Shown here piece after piece: positions 1 to 8,526 of a stretch of DNA of 14,016 nucleotides. Origin of the DNA: Promethearchaeota archaeon. GTDB lineage: Archaea; Asgardarchaeota; Lokiarchaeia; Sigynarchaeales; SOKP01. The stretch is taken from positions 1 through 14,016 of the forward strand of contig WJKD01000546.1 of NCBI GenBank assembly GCA_014729315.1, read 5' to 3'. Position 1 is the stretch's first letter. Every line of letters begins with the position of its first letter. The position numbers and the translations under genes were made by a program. The notes below the pieces were generated by a model, which did not search any database, was not told the DNA's origin, and worked only from the letters and a program-made list of their open reading frames with translations.

Positions 1-310
1 AGGACTTGGTCTTTACTACACGCGTTTCAGAAGAAGAATCGAAAAGAATATCAAAATATTGATTTTTTCTTTTATAGGAATTGCATATTTCTTCAAATTT
101 CGAAATAATTTCATCATTATGATTATCAAGCATTTTCTTTTCGAATGAATATTTTATTCTATTTCTTAATAATAATTTAATCAATATTATGTCTATTTTC
201 TGATTAGAATATTTCGATAAAAAATTGCTCAAATTATCATGGATAATTAACCATTCATTCTTCGTGTTTAATATTATATATATTTTATCAAGATTAGTTG
301 AAATAACTAA
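1..310 (-). CDS. Partial hypothetical protein, cut by left edge; start unclear
   Basis: A minus-strand frame is open from position 310 to the left edge (about 103 codons), far longer than chance allows at this AT content. It encodes a charged, Lys/Ile/Asn-rich, probably helical sequence (for example NEWLIIHDNLSNF, then EIISKFEEICNSYKRK). I do not recognise a family. The start is a problem. An ATG lies in the same frame at 326-328, but four codons later there is an in-frame TAA (plus-strand tta, 311-313). Downstream of that stop the first usual start codons are a TTG at 230-232 and an ATG at 131-133, both inside protein-like sequence. It may therefore be a gene with a nonsense mutation or base error near its start, or a shorter gene starting at the TTG. 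The C-terminus lies outside the window. Confidence 0.45.
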
Positions 311-422
311 TTACTTAAAAAAATGCATAACATCAAAAATCCTTGTCTTATTTTTTCTCCTAATACTATTTAAATTGCTAAAAGTTTTAAAATGAGATTA
401 TTTTAATATTTTACAGATAAAA

Positions 423-431
423 TTAAAAATA
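423..431 (+). promoter_or_regulatory. Candidate TATA box for aIF1
   Basis: TTAAAAATA, the same core as seen before the gene at 2014 and, on the minus strand, before the gene ending at 6615. A start site about 26 nt on would fall near 453, leaving a leader of roughly 10 nt before the ATT at 464 and cutting into the Shine-Dalgarno-like stretch. A second AT-rich core at 402-411 would give a leader that includes the whole Shine-Dalgarno, so which one is used is open. Confidence 0.4.
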
Positions 432-447
432 TACACTTACAATAAAA

Positions 448-454
448 GGAGTGA
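448..454 (+). promoter_or_regulatory. Shine-Dalgarno-like site of aIF1
   Basis: GGAGTGA (preceded by A) resembles the archaeal consensus GGAGGTGAT with one G missing. It sits 9 nt before the ATT codon at 464, and no ATG, GTG or TTG in the aIF1 frame lies near it. This helps choose ATT as the start. The TGA inside it is also the stop that closes the aIF1 frame upstream. Confidence 0.5.
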
Positions 455-463
455 AAATATAGA

Positions 464-784
464 ATTTCGGAAAAGGATGTATGCCCGTTATGTGGGCTTC
501 CCAAAGAACTCTGCGTTTGCTCTGACCTGAGCGCCGACGAGCAAGAAATCATCATTTCGAACGATCGAAGGAAATGGGGCAAGGTTGTGACACTTTTGAC
601 GTTTAAAGGAAATTTTGACGCTGACCTTGAAGAGATACTAAAAAAGGCCAAAAGGAAAATCGGAGCGGGAGGAACAGTGAGAGGTGGAAAGAGCGTGGAA
701 CTACGGGGAGATCACAGATTTAGAATGAAAAAATTCTTAATCGATTTGGGATATTCTGAAGATCTCATAACTATAACGGAATAA
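464..784 (+). CDS. Translation initiation factor aIF1 (SUI1 family), probable ATT start
   Basis: Archaeal homologue of eIF1/SUI1, which binds the small ribosomal subunit and enforces correct start-codon selection. The in-frame sequence shows the archaeal N-terminal zinc knuckle, CPLCGLPKELCVC (roughly residues 7-19), then the SUI1 core with GAGGTVRGGKSVELRGDH and a C-terminal GYSEDLITI. Length from the ATT is 106 residues, normal for aIF1 (about 100). The frame has no ATG, GTG or TTG between its upstream TGA (452-454) and the GTG at 587. Starting at that GTG would delete the zinc knuckle and the first core strand. Homologues start a few residues before the first Cys (Methanocaldococcus begins M-P-E-I-C-P, from memory), which points to ATT at 464 (I-S-E-K-D-V-C-P). 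The gene is visibly more GC-rich than its neighbours. Family identity is very secure; the start codon is inferred. Confidence 0.93.
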   Translation: MSEKDVCPLCGLPKELCVCSDLSADEQEIIISNDRRKWGKVVTLLTFKGNFDADLEEILKKAKRKIGAGGTVRGGKSVELRGDHRFRMKKFLIDLGYSEDLITITE

Positions 785-825
785 ATAACCACAGCGGGAT
801 AGTCTTTAAAAGAATTCTTAATTTA

Positions 826-844
826 AAGGAGGAAAATCCTCTTT
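826..844. terminator. Hairpin between convergent genes
   Basis: Inverted repeat GAGGA-AAA-TCCTC (829-841), extended by a G-T and two A-T pairs to about 8 bp. It lies between the ends of aIF1 and the convergent gene at 899-1792. It is followed by T-rich sequence, so it could act as a terminator or 3'-end stabiliser for either strand. Confidence 0.4.
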
Positions 845-898
845 ATCATCTTTTAAATAATCTTTAAATCTTAATTAGGATTATAATAATGAAGAATT

Positions 899-1792
899 CT
901 ATTTGAGGTTAGTATCTTCTAAAAAACTAATTCTTTTTTCAAGCACGCTTGCCGTTTCAATTAGATTGTTAATTTTTAAATTAATCTCCTTTATTTCTCC
1001 TTGAATATTTCCTAAAAGATTTAAAATCCAACGAGTAACATCTTCTTCTCCAACTGGTTCCATTAACCAATTGAAGATATTTAAAATAAATTTTCTATTA
1101 TCTAATTGGTTTATTCCGATATTGTTGTTGTCTGAAAAAATATCAATATCGCCTATAGCAAAAACTTTCCCACGCCCATATTCTGTATACGCCGCTATAA
1201 TTTGAGATTGATTTTCCTCTTCTTTTGACCATTTTTTTAAGAGAGAATTATAAGTTTCAGACCATACAAATTCGGATTTGGCAATCAGCACCGGTCTAGC
1301 AGTCTTATTTAAATAGAGAGAGCAAGATCCACCTATTCGAATATCTCTTAATTGACTAGAGATACTATGGTGGTTAAAATCTTGTATAGAGAGGATAGAC
1401 GAGCAATTCTTGTTAATTTTATTTCGCTCCTTTATAATATTCTTTTGAAAAATCAATCCAAAGTGTTTTCCTGAAATATCGTTAAGATTAGTCTTTTGAA
1501 GATAATCCGCTCCATATTCACTTATTAGAAGTAAACGCCCACCCTCCCTCACAAAGTCTACTATTGCTTTGATTTCGATATTTGAGAAGAAATTATCTAT
1601 AGGGTTTCCAATTACGAGAATGTCAATATCGTTAAGTATTTTTTTAACTAGATTTTTATTTCGATTAAATTCAATTTTAAAATTTAATTGTTTTAGAAGG
1701 GTTTGAAACTCGAAATACTCTTCATCGTTTATATTAAGCATCTCGTTATGAGCCAAATCAAATAAAACGATATTTTTTTTTATATGAGACAT
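899..1792 (-). CDS. GIFT-domain (IFT52/GldG-like) protein with C-terminal coiled coil
   Basis: A soluble 297-residue protein. The N-terminal ~240 residues look like the Rossmann-type fold shared by IFT52, GldG and DUF4350 proteins: strand-turn VLFDLAHNEML (9-19), a helix, IDILVIGNP (56-64), then a helix and the hallmark VREGGRLLLISEYG (81-94), and near the C-terminal side AAYTEYGRGKVFAIGDIDIFSDN. A second segment (about 245-297) is predicted to be helical and ends in a short coiled coil (LKINNLIETASVLEKRISFLED). I see no signal peptide or membrane segment. In eukaryotes this fold is part of intraflagellar transport; in bacteria it occurs in gliding/ABC proteins. What it does here is unknown. 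It is divergent from the giant coiled-coil gene at 2014, sharing a 221-nt intergenic region. The family call rests on motif memory, not on a search. Confidence 0.65.
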   Translation of the reverse strand: MSHIKKNIVLFDLAHNEMLNINDEEYFEFQTLLKQLNFKIEFNRNKNLVKKILNDIDILVIGNPIDNFFSNIEIKAIVDFVREGGRLLLISEYGADYLQKTNLNDISGKHFGLIFQKNIIKERNKINKNCSSILSIQDFNHHSISSQLRDIRIGGSCSLYLNKTARPVLIAKSEFVWSETYNSLLKKWSKEEENQSQIIAAYTEYGRGKVFAIGDIDIFSDNNNIGINQLDNRKFILNIFNWLMEPVGEEDVTRWILNLLGNIQGEIKEINLKINNLIETASVLEKRISFLEDTNLK

Positions 1793-2013
1793 AATAAGGT
1801 CTTCAAAATAATAGCACTATCTCTACAATCTTAAAAAAAATTAACCTATAAAAATCATATATATGTTTTTTTTAACTTATTATTCAAATCAATTCTAGAA
1901 CATCTTAAAAAAGAAATCATAAACACTTCAAAAGAATAAGAAAGAAAAAGGAAAGCACTTTAATTCACTCTTCTTGCATAAGAGTTAAAAATAAGGTACT
2001 TAATTATTATGTT
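1793..2013. promoter_or_regulatory. Divergent intergenic region
   Basis: Very AT-rich 221-nt spacer between the divergent GIFT-domain gene (minus) and the coiled-coil gene (plus). It holds a TATA-like core for the plus gene at 1985-1993. For the minus gene, the A/T core around 1846-1855 would leave a leader of about 30 nt. I see no clear repeat or small ORF in it. Confidence 0.4.
1985..1993 (+). promoter_or_regulatory. TATA box of the giant coiled-coil gene
   Basis: TTAAAAATA centred about 25 nt before the ATG at 2014, the spacing expected for a leaderless archaeal transcript. No Shine-Dalgarno is visible between it and the ATG. Confidence 0.55.
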
Positions 2014-5000
2014 ATGGAGAATTTCAAAAAAGTAAGCCAAGAAAAGCTGGGACTAGAAGCTTTCGAAGCTCTTTGCTACGAGATATTACTCATTAAAGGA
2101 AAGATAACGATAGGAGAAATGTGTAGTTATGCTGAACAAGACATCGAAGCTGATTATGATAATATAAAAGAAATAATGGAAAAGTTTGTGGTCGAAGGGT
2201 TAGCTAAAAAAATTCCAAAGGCAAAAGGACTTGTAGATGTGTATGTGGGAATTCCTCCTTTTTCAGGTTTAGTCTCATATTTGGACGAAATGACCAAGAG
2301 GATGGGAGAGACAAAAGCAGCTGTAGACGGGGTGCATCAGACCTTAAAAGACGAGACTGGAAAAGAAATCTCAACGCTCAAATCTGATGTGGAAAAGGTT
2401 GTTCAAGAAGAGAAAAATATTATTAAGCAATCAAGTCAAAACGCTAATCAAACGATATCATCTGAAGTAGAGAAGTCAATTAATACTAATAACGAGGCAT
2501 TAGAGGCGGGAAAAAATACTATAGAAACTAAAATAACCGGCACTCAGAACTCATCGGAAGAAATTATTGGAAACTTTAAAGCAAATAATATGGGTTCGAT
2601 AAATAAATTCAAGACCGATGCATTTACCAAATCTGATGAAGCGAAACACAATATTACAAGTCAATTTGATGGTCTGGATAACGATGTGAATAGCTTACTT
2701 AGTCAAGCAAAAAGTTCCTTTTCTGATACTTTGAATTCTGCTAAAGAGAAATCTATAACCGATAATAAGGCACACCAAGAAAAATCTTTAGAACAACTCA
2801 ATGAATGGAAAAATAACACTTTTACGAACCTAAACGAGTTAAATTCTACAACCGGAATTAAGTTGGACAAAAGTTTTGCTAGCCTTAAAACGTCAAGCGC
2901 AGAAAATGCTACGAAAATTAGAAATGACATGGTTACTCAAAGCGAGAATTATCAAAATAGTCTCGATAGTGATTTGGTTAAAAATCGACAACAAACTATA
3001 GAATCGGCTACAACCCTCCGACAAAAAGCATCTGAAAATTTAAAAAATCTTCAAGATACATTAAATAGCGCTCTAAACGATGGAAAGCAAACAATTGATT
3101 CACTTCTGAATACACAAAAATCAGAGCTCAACCAATTCATAACTGAATCCTTAACGGGAATAAATACTTTATTTACTCAGCAGAATACAGATCTTAAAAC
3201 TAATCTCGATCAACAAACAGAATCGTTCAATGGAACGCTTGACGAACAAAACACTAAGATTAAATCTACAATGAACGACCAAACGCAACATTTTGAAACT
3301 TTGATGAACGATCGGATGAAATCGTTTGAAGAAAACCTCACAAACCAGACAGTTAGCTTAGGAACCTCAGTTAATAATCAAATGAATGCGCTTGAAAACA
3401 CCGTAGACGAACGAATGTTAAAATTTGGTAATATCATTGAAGCTCACTTAAATAAATTCCAAGAGCAAATGAATAAACTTATAGCTTTCGGAAAAACATT
3501 TATCACCGATACCAAGGAACAAGGCACTCAGTTTGTGGCTGAGACAAAAGAATTCGGAACTAATTTTATCGGTAAAACAAAGGATTTAGGTAATACAGTG
3601 ATTTCAAGTACTATTGAATCCGAAAATGCCTTAGTTGATAAGTGTAAAGAGTCGGGAAATTCACTCATCCTTGAAACCGATACACTTATAAATAACTCTA
3701 AAGAACAATACTCAAATAAAATTCAAGCTTTGATCGCAAAAATTCAAGAAAAATTTCAGCAGTATGAGAAGGAGACTCAATCACATTTTGACAAGCTGAA
3801 AGAAGTTATCGAGGTAAAGTTTAACGCATTTTCTGATAAATTATTAGAAAATATCGAAAAAATAAAAACGGAACATTCCAAAAATATTACGTCAATAGAG
3901 GAGGGAATGAAAAATACCTCAAATGAACTAGATTTAGCGTTAAAAGCCCAACACGAATCTCTCATGGAAAAAATTAGTACTACATTAAAAGAGAATAATA
4001 CTGCTTTTACTACACAATTAAATGCAGATATTTCTAATTTTGAAACAACTCTTGAAAATAATATAAATAGTACGAAGGAAAGCTTGGACCAATCGATCAC
4101 GAGTTCTAGACAAGAAGTTCAGGGAAATATTACTAGTTTGGGCAGTGGATTTGAAGAATTAGCTACTTCTTACAATGAAAAGATTAATAACGATGTAAAT
4201 TCTGCTATAAACGAGCTAAACCAGAATTCAGATGAACTTGGAGCGAAAATAACTTCAATTTTTAGCAATAGTTCCAAAATAGCCTCAGATCACTTTTCGA
4301 AATTTTCAGAGGGTATAGAAGATATCTCAAATATCTTAAGTGGTAAAACCGAAGCTGCCTCAGACGGAGCGCAGACTAAAATTAACGATACTTTAAACGA
4401 TCTTCAATCTTCTTCCATTGAAGCGATAAAAACAGCGGTGAACCAATTCAACGCAAGTGCGAACGAGATGCGATCTACTTTAACTAATCAATTTAATGAA
4501 TTAGAAAGTAGCTTTACAGAAGCAAGTGATAAGGTCGCAGACAATACATATAATAGTCTTGACCAATTTTCCAGCAAGATGCTGGCATCATTTGAAAAAG
4601 CAATCAGTGGGGTAGTGGATCCTCTAGATAAAGTTGTTGAACTCGCTAATAAAGGTAAAGAAACATTCCAAAACATTTGGGACGATGTTAAATCCATGCA
4701 ATTAATGCAGGCAGAAGGCACGTGGCAAATAGTTACTATGAAATCAATTAAAACCTATTTAGAGGCGATGGTGAAAAGGACAAAACTGCACTTTTTAATT
4801 GTCGTGCCTAATATGGAGGTCTTGCCGGTGAAAGCTATAAAGGAAAGTAAAATAACTCAGAAAATCACCATTGCCTGTCGAATTACCGATAAAAATTTAG
4901 CAGACGAATTGGCTAATATCGACAATGTTGACTTAAGATCCATTACCGAAATGAGTGTATCTGCATTGGGTGCAAACCGAGACCAAGAAGAAGCGTTTTA

Positions 5001-5139
5001 TGGCCCCTATACGAAGAATCCAAACGAGATGGTTTGTACGATTACTCAACAAGAAGAGCTAATTCAAATTATTGCTGAAATGTTGTCCAGCTTCTATCGA
5101 GGACGCTCTCAAAAATACGAACCTCAAAAAAGCGAGTAA
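2014..5139 (+). CDS. Giant hendecad coiled-coil protein with winged-helix head and TrmB-like tail
   Basis: 1041 residues in three parts. Residues 1-85 look like a winged helix-turn-helix of the TrmB kind: helices around 12-60, a recognition-helix segment DNIKEIMEKFVVEGLAKKIP, and a wing ending VDVYVGIPP. Residues 90 to about 870 are an uninterrupted rod with 11-residue (hendecad) periodicity: hydrophobic residues at repeat positions 1, 4 and 8, about 71 repeats without a visible register break. Residues ~895-1041 look like the phospholipase-D-like sensor domain of TrmB proteins: KLHFLIVVPNMEVLPV, a second strand set ITQKITIACRIT, GANRDQEEAFYGPY, and the closing helix EELIQIIAEMLSSFYRGRS. Ordinary TrmB proteins are about 250-350 residues with no such rod. 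No membrane segment or signal is seen. Automatic annotation may call it SMC-like, but no Walker motifs are present. The function is unknown; a long DNA-tethering or architectural dimer is a guess. Domain calls at both ends are moderate; the rod is certain. Confidence 0.8.
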   Translation: MENFKKVSQEKLGLEAFEALCYEILLIKGKITIGEMCSYAEQDIEADYDNIKEIMEKFVVEGLAKKIPKAKGLVDVYVGIPPFSGLVSYLDEMTKRMGETKAAVDGVHQTLKDETGKEISTLKSDVEKVVQEEKNIIKQSSQNANQTISSEVEKSINTNNEALEAGKNTIETKITGTQNSSEEIIGNFKANNMGSINKFKTDAFTKSDEAKHNITSQFDGLDNDVNSLLSQAKSSFSDTLNSAKEKSITDNKAHQEKSLEQLNEWKNNTFTNLNELNSTTGIKLDKSFASLKTSSAENATKIRNDMVTQSENYQNSLDSDLVKNRQQTIESATTLRQKASENLKNLQDTLNSALNDGKQTIDSLLNTQKSELNQFITESLTGINTLFTQQNTDLKTNLDQQTESFNGTLDEQNTKIKSTMNDQTQHFETLMNDRMKSFEENLTNQTVSLGTSVNNQMNALENTVDERMLKFGNIIEAHLNKFQEQMNKLIAFGKTFITDTKEQGTQFVAETKEFGTNFIGKTKDLGNTVISSTIESENALVDKCKESGNSLILETDTLINNSKEQYSNKIQALIAKIQEKFQQYEKETQSHFDKLKEVIEVKFNAFSDKLLENIEKIKTEHSKNITSIEEGMKNTSNELDLALKAQHESLMEKISTTLKENNTAFTTQLNADISNFETTLENNINSTKESLDQSITSSRQEVQGNITSLGSGFEELATSYNEKINNDVNSAINELNQNSDELGAKITSIFSNSSKIASDHFSKFSEGIEDISNILSGKTEAASDGAQTKINDTLNDLQSSSIEAIKTAVNQFNASANEMRSTLTNQFNELESSFTEASDKVADNTYNSLDQFSSKMLASFEKAISGVVDPLDKVVELANKGKETFQNIWDDVKSMQLMQAEGTWQIVTMKSIKTYLEAMVKRTKLHFLIVVPNMEVLPVKAIKESKITQKITIACRITDKNLADELANIDNVDLRSITEMSVSALGANRDQEEAFYGPYTKNPNEMVCTITQQEELIQIIAEMLSSFYRGRSQKYEPQKSE

Positions 5140-5140
5140 T

Positions 5141-5170
5141 TGTTTTTTATTTCTTTCTCTTTTTATTTTA
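5141..5170 (+). terminator. T-rich terminator after the coiled-coil gene
   Basis: A run made almost wholly of T with scattered A and C starts two bases after the stop codon, typical of archaeal poly-U termination. There is no hairpin. Confidence 0.5.
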
Positions 5171-5241
5171 CATAGAGATGATTTGTGACAAAAGCAACAG
5201 TTAAAATATCGATTTGCTAATAAATGTTCTTACTAACAAAT

Positions 5242-5250
5242 TTTATAAAT
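5242..5250 (+). promoter_or_regulatory. TATA box of purA
   Basis: TTTATAAAT, centred about 29 nt before the ATG at 5275 and 23 nt before an in-frame TTG at 5269. A start site near 5272 is expected, so the transcript is leaderless or nearly so. This favours the ATG. Confidence 0.6.
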
Positions 5251-5262
5251 TTTCCAAGATAA

Positions 5263-7589
<2,327 letters not shown>

Positions 7590-7614
7590 AATAGGTATTT
7601 ATATTAAAGATCGT

Positions 7615-7623
7615 TATTTTTAA
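7615..7623 (-). promoter_or_regulatory. TATA box of the PfkB-family kinase
   Basis: On the minus strand this reads TTAAAAATA, identical to the core before the gene at 2014. It is centred about 30 nt before the ATG (7589), giving a start site a few bases upstream of the codon. Confidence 0.45.
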
Positions 7624-7677
7624 TTCTTTATTTCAAATTTGATGATCGGTTGTTTCTATATCTCAAAAACAAAATTC

Positions 7678-7686
7678 TTTTATATC
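7678..7686 (+). promoter_or_regulatory. TATA box of the diheme membrane protein
   Basis: TTTTATATC centred about 26 nt before the ATG at 7708, the leaderless spacing. Confidence 0.55.
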
Positions 7687-7707
7687 TGTCTATAAGAATT
7701 TATATTT

Positions 7708-8322
7708 ATGGAAAAAAAGATTCAAGGATTATTAATCATAATTATTATTATAGTTATATACGCTTTGACCTTAATCGGATTTCTATTAACTCTAAGTGAA
7801 AACATATTCTGGTCTCTTTTAAGACTTTTTGCTCTATTCGGATTTGTTTCAATGGCAATCGCATCAACGATGACGCCTTTCGCAGTAGAACTTTATAAAA
7901 TTTATGGGAAATCTTTCATAAAATTACACCACATATTTGCATCCTTGGGAATAATCTTCGCAACTCTTCATCCCGTAATTTTCGCCATTTATACATTTAA
8001 TCCTTTAGCGTTTATCCCTGTTGTTACAGATTGGGTACTCTTTTGGGAACTAGCGGGTAGACCAGCGTTAATAATTATATATATTGCGGCACTAGCGGCT
8101 CTCTTAAGGAATAAATTTAAAACATCTTGGAAAAAAGTTCACGCTCTGGTTTACATTGCATTGTTTTTTGCGTTAATCCATGGCACTCTCATTGGTACCA
8201 GTTTTACAAATATTCTTATCCTTGTCTTATTCTATGGCCTTTTTGCATTAGTAATTTTAGCGTTTGTAATCAAACGGTTTAAAATTTATAAAAGGAAAAA
8301 GAAAAGATCTACGCAAAAATAA
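7708..8322 (+). CDS. Ferric-reductase/NOX-type diheme transmembrane protein
   Basis: A 204-residue integral membrane protein with about six hydrophobic helices (approximately 6-30, 33-58, 72-96, 100-132, 143-163, 167-189) and a Lys/Arg-rich cytoplasmic tail. The ferric-reductase-like transmembrane domain is indicated by paired histidines: KLHHIFASLGIIFATLHP (H74/H75 and H88) and WKKVHALVYIALFFALIHG (H145 and H158). The spacings H74-H88 (14) and H145-H158 (13) equal those of the heme ligands in human NOX2 (101/115 and 209/222), so two stacked b hemes across the membrane are likely. It has no FAD or NAD domain and no flavoprotein gene lies next to it, so like MsrQ/YedZ it would need a separate electron donor. 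It is monocistronic, with its own TATA box and a T-rich terminator. Confidence 0.8.
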   Translation: MEKKIQGLLIIIIIIVIYALTLIGFLLTLSENIFWSLLRLFALFGFVSMAIASTMTPFAVELYKIYGKSFIKLHHIFASLGIIFATLHPVIFAIYTFNPLAFIPVVTDWVLFWELAGRPALIIIYIAALAALLRNKFKTSWKKVHALVYIALFFALIHGTLIGTSFTNILILVLFYGLFALVILAFVIKRFKIYKRKKKRSTQK

Positions 8323-8341
8323 AAATTTCCCTAAATAATCC

Positions 8342-8370
8342 ATTTTTATTTCTTTATCTTTATTTTTCTT
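8342..8370 (+). terminator. T-rich terminator after the diheme protein
   Basis: Nearly pure T tract with interspersed A and C, 20 nt after the stop. The 204-nt spacer to the next gene is otherwise AT-rich with no other feature I can support. Confidence 0.45.
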
Positions 8371-8495
8371 ATAAACTAAAATAAAAAGAACTGAAGTTCA
8401 ATTAGCTTGTTTAATCAAATTTGAGTTTTATTTTTATTCTATAAAAAAAGACATAATAAACAATCTTCGATAATTGTACCTAATAATCCAACTAA

Positions 8496-8504
8496 AATTT
8501 AAAA
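8496..8504 (+). promoter_or_regulatory. TATA-like element of the cobalamin-protein/ABC operon
   Basis: AATTTAAAA at the head of a long A tract, centred about 27 nt before the GTG at 8527. It is the best candidate, but the region is so A-rich that the exact box is uncertain. Confidence 0.4.
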
Positions 8505-8526
8505 AAAAAATAAAAGGTTAACTTAA

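Noticed and set aside
403..651. Minus-strand ORF of 82 codons opposite aIF1
   Set aside because: It is the antisense shadow of the conserved aIF1 frame, with no promoter or family resemblance.
587..784. aIF1 starting at the GTG at 587
   Set aside because: This start would remove the zinc knuckle and part of the SUI1 core, which are clearly encoded in frame upstream.
2703..4721. Minus-strand ORFs of 75-107 codons inside the coiled-coil gene
   Set aside because: They are antisense shadows created by the biased codon pattern of the repeats; they are hydrophobic, low-complexity and lack promoters.
2014..5139. SMC/Rad50-like ATPase
   Set aside because: It has a long coiled coil, but no Walker A, Walker B or signature motif at either end and no hinge-like break in the rod.
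8397..8526. CRISPR-like or phase-variable repeat in the A/T tracts before the cobalamin gene
   Set aside because: There are only homopolymer-rich stretches; no regularly spaced identical repeats or spacers.
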